A DNA stretch of 64,000 nt, taken from Corynebacterium felinum. GTDB lineage: Bacteria > Actinomycetota > Actinomycetes > Mycobacteriales > Mycobacteriaceae. The notes under the pieces were generated by a model. The model ran no database searches. It saw only the letters and a program-made list of their open reading frames with translations, and was not told the DNA's origin. A program made the position numbers and the translations under genes. The stretch is taken from NCBI RefSeq assembly GCF_030408755.1, contig NZ_CP047209.1:2356001-2420000 (forward strand), given 5' to 3'. Below are positions 36,424-49,417 of the stretch, piece by piece; positions within the stretch are counted from its first letter, which is position 1, and each line of letters starts with the position of its first letter.

Positions 36424-38290
36424 CCCAGATTTTTCATGGGGTGGGTTTGGTGGTGGTGGGTTGGGGTGGTGTGTTTGTGGGGTTGGTTGGTTCACCTTCG
36501 CCCTTTGATTCGTGGTTTTTAGGGCAAGGTGTGCGTCCATAAAGTTGTGTGGGGTTTGGGGGTTGGGGTGTGCCTGCAGTGTGGCTGCCAGATCGCGTGT
36601 GTGGGCCTAGGGGTGTTAGGGTTTTCGTTTCTTCCAGCGTGGCTGTAGAAGGCTCTGGGTGTAGCCAATAAGCGTGACCAGTGTGTGGGTGTGGGGGTTG
36701 TGCTGGTCAAGCTGGAGGATGATGCGTCTGCTGCTTGTGGTGATTTTTGATGCAACCGCAACAAACCTTACACGGATAGTCTTCGGCACCCATGTCCACC
36801 AAGGCTTGCTTGTTTCTTGGTGTGAATGATCCTTGTGGTGGCAGGCGTCGATGAGTTTCGTCCAGGTAAGAAGTTGGTGGGATAGTGCAACGATCAAACA
36901 CCAGATTTGGTTCGCCCCGAATTGTTTAAACGGCAGTTTACTAAGGCCTTGGTCTTTGGTGTCTTTGATGTGTTGTTCACATAAAGACCGATTACGGTAG
37001 CAGTAGTCAATGTGTTGAATATTCCCAATAAGGTTCGTTACGCACAGTTGGGCGCGAACACCATGTTGGTTGAAAAGACTGTGTTGGCACCCTGGGTGGG
37101 GTGGTTCGATTCGTGCGATAACACGCATATCCTCGGGGTAGTCAGCTAGAAGATTCACCAAAGGTTGGTGCTCATCTATATTTGCGGTGCGCAGTAGTCC
37201 GGTGATGTCTTCAAGGAAATGGTTCTCATCACAAACCAGATCCCCTGAAGCACGCACAATCGGCACCCGAGTATCCCACCGATCACAGTCTTTGCCTGTG
37301 TGAGCACTGGTTCCCAAGTGTTGTGTATCAGCGTTGGTTGTTTGTTGGGATTGAAGGTGATGGTCAAGGGTGATGCGCGCTGTCGGCGGGGCGGAATAAC
37401 CCAGAACATACCCAAGGTTGTGATCGTTGAGGAAACTGATGAATTTCTTTGTCCCACCAGCACTGTCAGCACGGATGACTAATCGTTTGCCCCAGGGTTG
37501 ACCATCACTGTGATCAGGCAGGGTGGCAAGAATCTCGTCAACAAGCTGGCAGTGATCACGAATTGTGTTTGCCCCGGCATTTCCTGGTCGAAGCAGGCAG
37601 TTAAGAAACTCCCCACCAGGCAGACCGATGCTGGTGTAATCAATAAAGGCACATAACGGGTGGAAACCAAAGCCTTTCTTATAGGTAGGCGTCGCGTTTT
37701 CCTTATCGGAATGTGCGGTAATCAACGTGGCATCAATATCGATAACCAGTGGTTGTTCAACTGTTGCCACCCGATGCGGAGCGTGATCACCTAACAAATC
37801 CCACACCCTAGTGCGAGCTTGTTTCGCTGCGTGGATAAACCCTTCTCGCACATGCTCGCTGGTATCTGCATATTCTGTGATCCGCCGCCATGCGGTTGTC
37901 ACTGACGGTAACGATTTTGATGCTAACGCGGTTGAAACAGAAGAAAGCAAGGTGATGTCGTGGACATCATCCCCACCAGCAATCAACGATAAAGCCAGAT
38001 TCACCCACACATCCCCTAACGTGTGCGTGAGCCCAGAACGCGGCAAAGCGGAATCAAGGCAGTCACTTATTCCCACCAATTCGGCTACGTGAGCAAACGG
38101 TAACACCCCCGCACCGGATACAAGATGAGAACAGCTAGCAACCCGTGGAATGTATGTGGTAGTCTTCACCTTGAAAGTGTTTCTTTCTGCCTAGATTATT
38201 GACTTCAAAACATCTCTATTCTAGCAGGTCAAGAAGCACTTTCTTTACTTTTTGCTCACCTTTTCACCCCACACCCATGAAAAATCCGGG
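36424..38290 (-). mobile_element. IS1380-family insertion sequence, complete
   Basis: The element is 1867 bp. Its ends are inverted repeats: CCCAGATTTTTCATGGG on the left and the complement of CCCGGATTTTTCATGGG on the right. A 4-bp target duplication TTAG flanks it (36420-36423 and 38291-38294). It carries one full-length transposase gene and seems recently inserted. A related solitary end is present at 5657. Confidence 0.92.
36616..38169 (-). CDS. IS1380-family transposase
   Basis: The 517-residue protein is a DDE transposase of the IS1380 family. Features include an N-terminal helical region, VIDIDATLITAHSDKE, which carries a catalytic Asp, the core KGFGFHPLCAF, RADSAGGTKKF with a second Asp, and a C-terminal ENHIKDTK-like region (CEQHIKDTKDQGLSKLPF) carrying the Glu or its equivalent. 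There is no frameshift or internal stop, so the element may still be active. The tail is basic (RWKKRKP). Confidence 0.92.
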   Translation of the reverse strand: MKTTTYIPRVASCSHLVSGAGVLPFAHVAELVGISDCLDSALPRSGLTHTLGDVWVNLALSLIAGGDDVHDITLLSSVSTALASKSLPSVTTAWRRITEYADTSEHVREGFIHAAKQARTRVWDLLGDHAPHRVATVEQPLVIDIDATLITAHSDKENATPTYKKGFGFHPLCAFIDYTSIGLPGGEFLNCLLRPGNAGANTIRDHCQLVDEILATLPDHSDGQPWGKRLVIRADSAGGTKKFISFLNDHNLGYVLGYSAPPTARITLDHHLQSQQTTNADTQHLGTSAHTGKDCDRWDTRVPIVRASGDLVCDENHFLEDITGLLRTANIDEHQPLVNLLADYPEDMRVIARIEPPHPGCQHSLFNQHGVRAQLCVTNLIGNIQHIDYCYRNRSLCEQHIKDTKDQGLSKLPFKQFGANQIWCLIVALSHQLLTWTKLIDACHHKDHSHQETSKPWWTWVPKTIRVRFVAVASKITTSSRRIILQLDQHNPHTHTLVTLIGYTQSLLQPRWKKRKP

Positions 38291-38467
38291 TTAGGTGCAT
38301 TGGCGGCTGCCGTTTGTGCCATTACGCTTTTAATTACCTGGCAACAATCTTCGACAAGCAATCTCATTGAGGCTATCATCGCCTTAATCATTCTTTTTGC
38401 CCTGCTACCAATCGTATGGAAACTCTCGTTCACAATTCAAAAACAAAGGGAAGAAAAAAGAAAATAA

Positions 38468-38817
38468 CCTCTATCCCCGCCAGTGACAGTTCCGGCGATC
38501 GTACAATGTGGCGGGCTCTTCGATTTCGGATTGTTAGTGTCACTCATCCTCTACTCGCTTAACCTCACCGCACTGAATCCCCTAAGAAACCTGAGTTAGC
38601 GAGCCACGTCCGCTTTCAAAAAACCAGAACTTGGCGGGCATAAAGATGGCCCCAACGATTCGTTGGGGCCAGAGCCTCTTTGCCTTTCGGCTTGATGCAC
38701 ATGCCAATCTACACCATCATGTACATTCAGTCGAGATTCTCAGAGCTACTTTTCGCTCACGCTCTCCGCTTCAAGGTATTCACATCCAAGCAAAGCAACA
38801 AGTAGTGTGCGCTGGCC
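38468..38817. other. Spacer with one stable hairpin
   Basis: The 350-bp stretch between the split membrane-protein gene and the flavin reductase gene shows no coding region. TGGCCCCAACG (38647-38657) and CGTTGGGGCCA (38661-38671) form an 11-bp stem with a 3-base loop. Confidence 0.5.
38647..38671 (-). terminator. Probable terminator downstream of the nrd operon
   Basis: The 11-bp perfect stem with an ATT loop is followed on the minus strand by TCTTTAT. It lies 150 bases after the flavin reductase stop and is the first strong hairpin there. The T run is weak. Confidence 0.5.
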
Positions 38818-39390
38818 TTAAGCCTTCTTATGCTGCGCTGCGAGCGCGAGGAAACGATCCACGTAGTCTTGAACAAACGCAACGGTCTTTTCCGGCTGGA
38901 GCTTATCATCGCTGCCAATCAACGTATCCGACTGGCCCAAAAACACCTCCGGCTGCCCCACAGTAGGCATATCAAAATAGCTCAACGCCAAACGCAAATT
39001 CTTCTGCGAAGAATACCCACCCATGCGGCCAACCGAATGCGAAATAATACCCACCGGCTTATTCTTCCACGCCACATCACTATTCGGCTTCGACCCAACA
39101 TCCACCGCATTCTTCACACACGCCGGAATCGTCCGGTTATTCTCACTCGTCACAAACAACACACCATCGCATGCCTTAATCGTCTCACGAAACTGCGTGT
39201 ACTCCTTTGGCGTAGGCTTATCTGCCACCGCAGGATCATCATAATCAAAGTCATACAACGGCAAATCCCGAATCTCCACAATGGAAGCCTCAACACCCGG
39301 CGAAGACTCACACATCTCACGAGCATGCACAGCAATCTTGCGAGCAATACTTCCACGGCGCAAACTGCCGACAATAATAGCGATTTTCAT
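38818..39390 (-). CDS. NAD(P)H-dependent FMN reductase-type flavoprotein
   Basis: The 190-residue cytosolic protein belongs to the NADPH-dependent FMN reductase/azoreductase family. The FMN-phosphate loop GSLRRGSIARK is at about 8-18, and LFVTSENNRTIPACVKNAVD is the family's second block, with GRMGG further on. The ATG at 39390 has AAAGGATG upstream. It follows nrdF by 51 bases on the same strand and could supply reduced flavin to NrdI or the reductase. That link is inference; such genes are also found elsewhere as stress enzymes. Confidence 0.85.
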   Translation of the reverse strand: MKIAIIVGSLRRGSIARKIAVHAREMCESSPGVEASIVEIRDLPLYDFDYDDPAVADKPTPKEYTQFRETIKACDGVLFVTSENNRTIPACVKNAVDVGSKPNSDVAWKNKPVGIISHSVGRMGGYSSQKNLRLALSYFDMPTVGQPEVFLGQSDTLIGSDDKLQPEKTVAFVQDYVDRFLALAAQHKKA

Positions 39391-39441
39391 CGTCATCCTT
39401 TCACAAACATCAAAATCCACAAGCACGTGTGCTCACGGAAC

Positions 39442-42703
<3,262 letters not shown>

Positions 42704-42880
42704 AAACTTCTACTAGCCTTTCGTCCAAGGTGTGCATTGTTGGCACACTGGTAAAAATCACAACGAGACAACCACCTCCCCCCTTTTTTGCCCCTTCGTG
42801 CAGGTCTTTTTAACACTGGGGATATAAGGGGGAAGGGGGATGCTTTTTATGCACCGTGATCGGTGCAAATAGGGGAAAAC

Positions 42881-43279
42881 TTACATAATGGTGGCAAAGA
42901 ACTTTTCTAAACCTGTGCGCACCACATCCACATCGCGCTGCGTTCCTAAAAGTTCAAACTTGTACAGTTCAGGAACACCGCATTTGTGTGCGATCATCGG
43001 GCCTGCGGTGCAATAGGCCTCACCAAAATTGGTGTTTCCGGAGGTAATGACACCGCGCAACAACGCCCGATTTTCCGGCACGTTTAAAAATGCACGCACC
43101 TGTTTCGGGATAGCCGCCTTAGGGTTACCGCCCCCATAGGTGGGAACGATGAGCACATAGGGCTGATTCACATACAACATCCCCTCCTGGCTGGGGCGAA
43201 GTGGGATACGAATGGCGGGAAATCCGAGTTTGTCCACGAATCGTTTGGTGTTTTCACTCACGGAGGAGAAAAAGACCAA
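42881..43279 (-). CDS. nrdI: NrdI flavodoxin-like activator
   Basis: NrdI is a small flavoprotein that provides superoxide to class Ib/Ie NrdF for radical formation. The FMN-binding start [14 protein letters not shown], the loop [14 protein letters not shown] and [15 protein letters not shown] are all visible. With the TTG at 43279 the product is 132 residues, a typical length. No ATG or GTG exists in frame upstream; the frame stays open through a Pro-rich stretch to an ATT at 43447 that has AAGGAG 11 bases before it. The real start is therefore uncertain: TTG by family length, or a rare ATT start with a 56-residue extension. It leads the nrd operon. Confidence 0.85.
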   Translation of the reverse strand: MVFFSSVSENTKRFVDKLGFPAIRIPLRPSQEGMLYVNQPYVLIVPTYGGGNPKAAIPKQVRAFLNVPENRALLRGVITSGNTNFGEAYCTAGPMIAHKCGVPELYKFELLGTQRDVDVVRTGLEKFFATIM

Positions 43280-43748
43280 CGGTGGAGTTTTCTCTTCCGT
43301 GCTGTTAGGTAAATCGCGGGCTTTCTGTGGGATGGGCGCCGAATCAGGTTGGTGTTTGGGGTGGCGGTTCGGTAGGCAGTCGGGTGGTTCGGCGGGGGTT
43401 GATAGTGGTGCACTTGGGGGTGCAACTGGGGTGGTGATACGAGAAATGGTGACTCACACTCCTTGGGTATCTCGGTGTGAATAGGGGGGGGATTTAAAAA
43501 AGAGAAAGAATTGGAGAATTGTCGGCTGCCGTAGCGGGCTACGGTAGCCGAAGAAAAGGGGGGTTTCTATCAAAGAAATAAGAATTAGCAGACCCAGTTT
43601 TATTGTCTTGAACTGGGTTTATATCCATTGCGGTGTGTCATGAGCACCGGTGCAAAGCCTAGCGTAACACACAACTACGTGCTAACGTAGTTTTTGGTTT
43701 CGACCACTCCATACATACACACTTTCTTTCCGAGGTGACGCCCAGAAA
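43280..43748. other. Divergent control region of nrdI and pckG
   Basis: The region contains the open Pro-rich extension in frame with nrdI (43280-43447), a G-rich run at 43483-43491 and a strong hairpin at 43522-43551. Promoters of nrdI and pckG must lie here. I looked for the NrdR box pattern and did not find a convincing one. Confidence 0.45.
43522..43551. terminator. Stable hairpin in the nrdI-pckG control region
   Basis: TCGGCT and CCGTAG pair with AGCCGA and CTACGG around a CGGG loop, giving a 13-bp stem with one G-T pair. No clean T run follows on either strand, so it may be an attenuator or protein-binding site in place of a simple terminator. Confidence 0.45.
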
Positions 43749-45611
43749 ATGACCACCACTGTTACATCCCACACACCCACCCCCGAGGACATCCGCGCAA
43801 CCTTGCATGCTGCGGGGGCTGACATCGACGCCATCGAAGATTTCGTTGTCGAATGGGCATCCATCACCACCCCCGCCCGCATCGAAGTGATCTCCCCCGA
43901 CGATGAACAGCGCCTCATCGACGAAGCACTCGCCTGCGGCGAGCTTCTTCCCGTGGGTAAGGGCCGCTATCTTGCCCGCTCGCATGTGAAAGACACCGCA
44001 CGTTCTGAGGAACGCACCGTTGTAGCCACCAATAATCCTGCCGATGCTGGTGTGTACAACAACTGGCGCGATGCCGCTGAAACCAAAGCAGCCCAGATTG
44101 CAAAAATGACGGGCGCATCCAGCGGCAAAACAATGTACGTTCTGCCCTACCTCATGGCGGAAGTCGGTTCCCCACTGGAGCGTTTCGCCGCCGGTGTGGA
44201 GCTTACCGACGACCGACTCGTGGTGCTGCAGATGCTCCGCATGGCACGCGTGGGCATTGCTTTGTTCAAGCAGCTCAAAGACCCTAGCTTCTTTGTCAAG
44301 GGTGTGCATGTCACCGGCGATTTGGATGCGATGGGTCATGGCACCGACAAGGATCAGCGCCTGTTTGCCACCATCGCTGATGAGCGCATGATTGTGCACT
44401 TCGGCTCCGCCTACGGCGGCAATGCGCTCTTGGGCAAGATTGCCCACGCGCTACGCCTCGCTGCCTACGATGGCTTTGCTTCAGGGGAATTTTTGGCTGA
44501 GCAGTTCTTGCTGCTGGCCATTGTGGATAAGCACACCGGTGAGCGCTTCACCGTCTGTGGCGGTTTCCCTTCCGCTTCCGGTAAGACAAACCTCGCCATG
44601 ACTAAGGCTCCGATTGCTTTGGACGACCGCTACAGTGTGGAATTTTATGGTGACGATATCGCCTGGCTGTGGCCTGGTGAGGACGGCCGCCTGTATGGCA
44701 TGAATCCGGAGTTCGGTGTGTTTGGTGTGGCCAAGGATACCAACGAGAAAACCAACCCTGAGGCTATTGCTTCCATTGAGGAAGGTTCTGGGGCGATTTT
44801 CACCAACGTTGCCTATAACGAGGATCTGCAGGAAGTGTGGTGGGAAGGAAAAACCCCTACCCCACCGGCTGATATTACTGGCTGGCGTGACTGGACTGGT
44901 GCGTTGATTTCCGAGCGCAGTGATGAGGAGAAGGATTTGCCGTGGGCGCATCCGAATTCCCGTTTCACCACCACCATGGCTAATGTGCGCAATGTTGCCG
45001 CGGACTATAGCGATCCGAAGGGTGTGGCTATTGATGCGGTGATTTTCGGTGGACGTACTCGTGACCGCGAGCCGTTGATTCGCGCATTGGCAGACATTCC
45101 TGCCGGTGTGTATGACGGTTTGACCTTGGGTGCGGAAGCAACGTTTGCCGCTGAGGGTTTGGATGGGCAGTTGCGCTACGATCCGATGTCGATGCGCCCG
45201 TTCATGTCTTATCCTGAGGGTGCGTATGCCGCCCAGTGGTTGAAGGTGGTGGGTGCGTGTGCAAAGCCACCGGTGTTTGCCCATGTGAACTGGTTCCAGC
45301 GCGATGCGAACACGGGAGAGTATTTGTGGCCTGGTTACCGCGATAATTTGCGTGCCCTTTTGTGGCTGAAGGATTTCATCCAGGGCAAGGCTGAGGGTAC
45401 GCCTACTGCTATTGGTGTGCTTCCAAAGCCTGAGGAGCTCAACTGCGAGGGCTTGGATCTTCCGCAGGAGAATTTAGAGGCGCTTTTGACAGTTGATGAG
45501 AAGCGTTGGCGTGAAGAATTGAAGAATCGTCGCACGCACTTGGAGCAGTTTGAGAATCTGCCTGTTGAGATTTGGCAGGCTCATGAGGCGATGGAAAGCC
45601 AGTTCTTGTAA
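43749..45611 (+). CDS. pckG: Phosphoenolpyruvate carboxykinase (GTP)
   Basis: The 620-residue enzyme converts oxaloacetate and GTP into phosphoenolpyruvate, CO2 and GDP, the first step of gluconeogenesis from TCA intermediates. The P-loop-like kinase motif FPSASGKTNLAM is at about 273-284, with the metal-binding EFYGDDIAWLWPG after it, and FGGRTRDREPL and NWFQRD further on. Length and motifs fit the GTP-dependent actinobacterial type. CGAGGTGA lies before the ATG. It stands alone, divergent from nrdI. Succinate from the putrescine/GABA route could feed it. Confidence 0.95.
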   Translation: MTTTVTSHTPTPEDIRATLHAAGADIDAIEDFVVEWASITTPARIEVISPDDEQRLIDEALACGELLPVGKGRYLARSHVKDTARSEERTVVATNNPADAGVYNNWRDAAETKAAQIAKMTGASSGKTMYVLPYLMAEVGSPLERFAAGVELTDDRLVVLQMLRMARVGIALFKQLKDPSFFVKGVHVTGDLDAMGHGTDKDQRLFATIADERMIVHFGSAYGGNALLGKIAHALRLAAYDGFASGEFLAEQFLLLAIVDKHTGERFTVCGGFPSASGKTNLAMTKAPIALDDRYSVEFYGDDIAWLWPGEDGRLYGMNPEFGVFGVAKDTNEKTNPEAIASIEEGSGAIFTNVAYNEDLQEVWWEGKTPTPPADITGWRDWTGALISERSDEEKDLPWAHPNSRFTTTMANVRNVAADYSDPKGVAIDAVIFGGRTRDREPLIRALADIPAGVYDGLTLGAEATFAAEGLDGQLRYDPMSMRPFMSYPEGAYAAQWLKVVGACAKPPVFAHVNWFQRDANTGEYLWPGYRDNLRALLWLKDFIQGKAEGTPTAIGVLPKPEELNCEGLDLPQENLEALLTVDEKRWREELKNRRTHLEQFENLPVEIWQAHEAMESQFL

Positions 45612-45917
45612 GAACGTACGCATTCTTAGGCGCAAGGCACTGTCTGAAAAAAGTGTCGTGTGTCTGTGCCACTAGTATGTCTCGATTTTTGATGGGAAGG
45701 AGGTGATTGATGGTCGCTGCCACCTCGTGTTCTTTTCTAGCGTGAAGAGCACTGAGGATCGTGTTTCCACATTTTTGCTTAACAGCACATTCAGCACCTA
45801 TCTGTTTCCAACTGTCCGCATGATGCTGGGGAAATTTCTGTGGTGGTGGTTTTCTAGTCCTTTTCCACCCCCACTCATACTCCCTTCCCCGTGCATTGGA
45901 TGTGGCTTGGGGAGGTT
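45612..45917. other. Spacer after pckG with an isolated strong ribosome-binding site
   Basis: AAGGAGGTGAT (45697-45707) is a full match to the 16S anti-Shine-Dalgarno region. An 11-codon frame from ATG at 45710 ends at 45745. The overlapping frame from GTG 45703 encodes LVFFSSVKST, which resembles the start of NrdI, but the rest does not continue in that family. A degenerate nrdI start is possible; chance is more likely. Confidence 0.3.
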
Positions 45918-46625
45918 TCAGTTTAGGTGCTGTTTGTGTGTTTTCACCCATACGGATTGTAGTGCTGTGTGCCCGAGCAAAATAGGTTCTTGTGTGCCTT
46001 GAACGCGTAGTTGTTTGGCTTCAGCGAAAGGCCCGGCAGTAGCTACCTCAACGGTGGCACCGACGACGATACCGGTGGAGTGGAAGTATTGGAGCAGTTC
46101 GGGGTCGGCATCATTGATGCGTTCGATCACTGCAGGAGTGTTGGGGGGAAGTTCTGTGAGCACGCAAAGATCGGTGGCACTGATCCCTTGAGGGAAGTGT
46201 CCGTCTTTGGTGGGGATGGGGTCACCGTGGGGGTCGCGGGTGGGATAGCCGAGGTATTTGTCGATTTGGTCAACCATGAAATCGCTGACTGCGTGTTCGA
46301 GGTGTTCGGCTTCTTCGTGTACTTGGTCCCAGCGGTAGTCGAGGACTTCAACGAGGAAGCTTTCAAGTAGCCGGTGTCGCCGAACCATGGCCAAAGCATA
46401 GCTCAGCCCTTTTTCGGTGAGTGTGATTGCACCGTAAGGCGTGTGGTCGACCAGGCCAAGGCCTGCGAGTCGACGCACAGCATCGGAGGCGCTTGATAGC
46501 CGCACCCCTACTTGATCAGCCAGTACTTTTGCAGTGACTGGTTTTTCGTTCCATTCACTCAGCGTGAACAAAGCCTTCACATAATCTTGGTTGGCTTGGG
46601 AGAGTGCGGAAACATCGATATGCAT
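45918..46625 (-). CDS. mntR: DtxR/MntR-family metal-dependent repressor
   Basis: The 235-residue protein has the layout of DtxR-family repressors: a winged helix-turn-helix (about 8-70, TAKVLADQVGVRLSSASDAVRRLAGLG), a metal-binding and dimerisation domain (about 75-140, RRHRLLESFL, HEEAEHLEHAVSD) and a C-terminal SH3-like region. Metal-ligand-type Glu and His residues are in the usual places. It may sense manganese or iron. The corynebacterial MntR type seems likelier than DtxR itself, but the metal cannot be decided from sequence. It is single, convergent with pckG. A TAAAAT lies 10-15 bases before the ATG, so the mRNA may have a very short leader. Confidence 0.8.
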   Translation of the reverse strand: MHIDVSALSQANQDYVKALFTLSEWNEKPVTAKVLADQVGVRLSSASDAVRRLAGLGLVDHTPYGAITLTEKGLSYALAMVRRHRLLESFLVEVLDYRWDQVHEEAEHLEHAVSDFMVDQIDKYLGYPTRDPHGDPIPTKDGHFPQGISATDLCVLTELPPNTPAVIERINDADPELLQYFHSTGIVVGATVEVATAGPFAEAKQLRVQGTQEPILLGHTALQSVWVKTHKQHLN

Positions 46626-46732
46626 TTGCCCTATTTTAGCAGCACCATTTCGGCGACAACCGCGCGTAAAACTAAGCGCGAATCCACTGCACTGGCGTAC
46701 TGTTTACTCCCCTGAGCCACAGACACTTCATA

Positions 46733-46824
46733 TGCTTCATCCCCTCCACGTTGTTTATAGCCTCAGCATAACCTAACGCCGATTCGAGGTAACTATTAAT
46801 TAAAAACGTGGAGGGGATGGAGCA
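46733..46824. repeat. Long inverted repeat between mntR-like gene and lepA
   Basis: The arms 46733-46752 and 46805-46824 (CATCCCCTCCACGTT and AACGTGGAGGGGATG plus four more pairs) form a 20-bp stem with one wobble around a 52-nt AT-rich loop. It may end lepA transcription or be a small mobile palindromic unit. Confidence 0.7.
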
Positions 46825-46854
46825 GTGCCACCCTAGCAAAGACTCAATAGAGCC

Positions 46855-48705
46855 CTACTTGTCGTCGTCGGTAGACAGTGCCGCAACGAAGGCTTCCTGC
46901 GGCACGGAGACAGAGCCGAGTGCCTTCATGCGCTTCTTGCCTTCCTTCTGCTTTTCCAGAAGCTTGCGCTTACGCGAAATATCGCCGCCGTAACACTTCG
47001 CGGTCACGTCCTTACGCATCGCGCGAATATTCTCACGAGCAATCACCTTCGAACCAATCGCAGCCTGGATCGGCACCTCAAACTGCTGGCGAGGAATCAG
47101 CTCCTTGAGCTTCTTCGTCATCTTATTGCCATACCACTGGGCCGAATCGCGGTGCACAATCGCCGAAAACGCATCCACAGGATCACCATTAAGCAGAATA
47201 TCCACCTTCACCAGGTTCGCCTCCTGCTCACCAGCATCCTCATAGTTGAGGGAGGCATAGCCCTTGGTGCGCGACTTCAACGAATCGAAGAAGTCAAAAA
47301 TGATCTCACCCAACGGCATCGTGTAGCGCAACTCCACACGATCCTCAGACAAGTAATCCATGCCGCCCATGATGCCGCGCTTCGACTGGCACAACTCCAT
47401 CGTGGTGCCCACAAAATCGCTCGGCACAATAATGGTGGTCTTCACCACCGGCTCCCACACCTCACGCAACTTACCGCCAGGCCAGTCGGAAGGATTATGC
47501 ACATGAATTTCCTCCCCGCCCTCAGTAACCACGCGGTACGACACCGACGGTGCGGTCGAAATCAGGTCAAGGCCGAACTCGCGCTCAAGACGGTCGCGGG
47601 TAATCTCCATGTGCAGAAGACCCAAGAAGCCACAGCGGAAACCAAAGCCCAAGGCCACAGACGTTTCCGGCTCCCACGAGAGGGAGGCGTCGTTAAGCTG
47701 CAGCTTTTCTAAGGCCTCACGCAAATCAGGGAAATCCGCCTGGGAAATCGGGAACAAGCCCGAATACACCATCGGCTTCGGCTCAGCATAACCCTTCAAC
47801 GGATCAGTAGCACCGTGCTGTGCCCAAGTGACAGTATCGCCCACCTTCGACTGGCGCACATCCTTCACACCCGTGATCAAATAGCCCACCTCACCAGGGC
47901 CTAGGCCCTCGCACTTCTTCGGAGTGGGTGAGACAATGCCGATCTCCAGCAACTCGTGCACAGCACCAGTCGACATCATCTTGATCTTCTGGCGTGGGGT
48001 GAGCTTGCCATCGATCATACGAATATAGGTCACCACGCCACGGTAGGTGTCGTAAACCGAGTCGAAAATCATGGCACGGGCAGGCGCATCAGCAGGCGCA
48101 TCCGTGGTGGGGGCAGGAATTAACTCCGCCACCTTATCCAGCAACAGCTCCACACCCTCACCGGTCTTGCCTGATACGCGCAGCACATCTTCCGGCTCAC
48201 AGCCAAGAATATTTGCGATTTCCAGCGAATACTTCTCCGGATCAGCAGCAGGCAAGTCAATTTTGTTCAGCACCGGAATGATCTCCAGATCATTTTCCAT
48301 CGCCAGGTACAGGTTGGCCAGTGTCTGCGCTTCGATGCCCTGGGCGGCGTCGACAAGCAAAATTGCACCTTCGCACGCCTCAAGCGCGCGGGACACCTCG
48401 TACGTGAAGTCCACGTGACCGGGCGTATCAATCATCTGCATCACAATTTCCTCACCCGCGTGCGGGCCGGTGCGAGGAACCCACGGCAGACGCACGTTTT
48501 GGGCTTTAATGGTGATGCCGCGTTCGCGCTCAATGTCCATGTTGTCCAAGTACTGATCGCGCATGTCACGCGCATCTACCACGTTCGAAAATTGCAAAAT
48601 GCGGTCGGCAAGAGTCGATTTTCCGTGGTCAATGTGCGCGATGATGCAGAAGTTTCGGATCTTGGATAGATCCGTAAACGTCTTCTCCGCGAAATTCTTG
48701 GCCAT
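46855..48705 (-). CDS. lepA: Elongation factor 4 (LepA)
   Basis: The 616-residue GTPase binds ribosomes and can reverse translocation. The G1 motif is [10 protein letters not shown] (about 22-31), G3 is DTPGH and G4 is NKID. After the GTPase and domain II come the EF-G-like domains and the LepA-specific C-terminal domain ([38 protein letters not shown]). GAAAGGG lies just before the ATG. It is divergent from the PemK-like gene at 48860, a neighbour arrangement common in actinobacteria. Length is normal. Confidence 0.96.
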   Translation of the reverse strand: MAKNFAEKTFTDLSKIRNFCIIAHIDHGKSTLADRILQFSNVVDARDMRDQYLDNMDIERERGITIKAQNVRLPWVPRTGPHAGEEIVMQMIDTPGHVDFTYEVSRALEACEGAILLVDAAQGIEAQTLANLYLAMENDLEIIPVLNKIDLPAADPEKYSLEIANILGCEPEDVLRVSGKTGEGVELLLDKVAELIPAPTTDAPADAPARAMIFDSVYDTYRGVVTYIRMIDGKLTPRQKIKMMSTGAVHELLEIGIVSPTPKKCEGLGPGEVGYLITGVKDVRQSKVGDTVTWAQHGATDPLKGYAEPKPMVYSGLFPISQADFPDLREALEKLQLNDASLSWEPETSVALGFGFRCGFLGLLHMEITRDRLEREFGLDLISTAPSVSYRVVTEGGEEIHVHNPSDWPGGKLREVWEPVVKTTIIVPSDFVGTTMELCQSKRGIMGGMDYLSEDRVELRYTMPLGEIIFDFFDSLKSRTKGYASLNYEDAGEQEANLVKVDILLNGDPVDAFSAIVHRDSAQWYGNKMTKKLKELIPRQQFEVPIQAAIGSKVIARENIRAMRKDVTAKCYGGDISRKRKLLEKQKEGKKRMKALGSVSVPQEAFVAALSTDDDK

Positions 48706-48859
48706 TCATATCCCTTTCGTGAACGTTAATCCCCTCAACATTACCCCATTTCTCCCCGATCACTTTAGCCGGGAATTTCAGGTGCACTCGCGCAGGTAGC
48801 AGCAAAGTTTTCTTTCCAAACTTGCTCCCAGACACGCGAAGTTTATTAAGGTTGGTTTC

Positions 48860-49417
48860 ATGAACACCTCACGCACACCCCGTCGCGGTCTGTTTCGTCG
48901 ACTGCGTTCGGCACTCAGACGCGATGAGGTGCGCACGCTTGACGACGGCCTGATCACGCTCTCCGCACGCCTCGGGTTGCATGACGCTGATGAAGTGGCA
49001 CAGAAAAAAACCCTCGCCGCCGACTTTCAAGTCATCGACACCGACTCCTGCCCACGCAGTATCTTCTACGCCCCCAACATGGACGGGCAAGTCGACCCCG
49101 GCGAAGTAGTGTTCCTTTTCGTGCCCGGCGAAACCCCCGCCGATGAACCCATCGAACGCGCCATCGTTGTGGTAGCCCGCAGCGGTGACCAAGTCGCGGG
49201 CCTGCTCACCTCCCCCAACCCCGAGCATGCGAGTAAAGAAACCTGGATCGATATCGGCGCTGGCCCGTGGGATCCCGCTGGGCGGCAATCATGGGCGTGC
49301 TTAGACAAAGTGATTCGCGTTCCCGAACTCGCTATTCGACGCCAAGGTGCGGTAATCCCGCAACGGCGCTTTAGCCGGATTGCCAACAAGCTTCGCTCCG
49401 AATACGGCTGGGCCTAA
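48860..49417 (+). CDS. PemK/MazF-like protein
   Basis: The 185-residue protein has a basic N-terminus (PRRGLFRRLRSALRR) and a C-terminal domain (about 60-180) resembling the PemK/MazF toxin fold: PGEVVFLFVPGE, RAIVVVARSG, and a final RFSRIANKLRSEYGWA. No antitoxin gene is adjacent, so it is likely not a free toxin. Proteins of this type are found beside lepA in many actinobacteria and may act in RNA or ribosome control. It is transcribed away from lepA and towards rpsT. Confidence 0.7.
   Translation: MNTSRTPRRGLFRRLRSALRRDEVRTLDDGLITLSARLGLHDADEVAQKKTLAADFQVIDTDSCPRSIFYAPNMDGQVDPGEVVFLFVPGETPADEPIERAIVVVARSGDQVAGLLTSPNPEHASKETWIDIGAGPWDPAGRQSWACLDKVIRVPELAIRRQGAVIPQRRFSRIANKLRSEYGWA

Larger units (their letters stand above)
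36318..38467 (+). pseudogene. Small membrane-protein gene split by an IS1380-family element
   Basis: Joining 36318-36423 to 38295-38467, that is removing the element and one TTAG copy, restores one open frame of 92 codons plus stop. The product would have an N-terminal membrane segment (FITYLIVATTIATLIL), a charged loop (KMAEKTERTKQ), two further hydrophobic segments (ALAAAVCAITLLI; IIALIILFALLPIVW) and a basic tail (QKQREEKRK). No family is recognised. The exact rejoining shows that the gene was intact before insertion. Confidence 0.85.

Noticed and set aside
43280..43748. NrdR-binding boxes in front of the nrd operon
   Set aside because: I searched for the paired ACAC...GTGT pattern and found only partial matches such as 42730-42748, with wrong spacing.
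45439..45951. 170-codon minus-strand frame across the end of pckG
   Set aside because: It overlaps pckG coding sequence, is low in recognisable composition and has no start signal.
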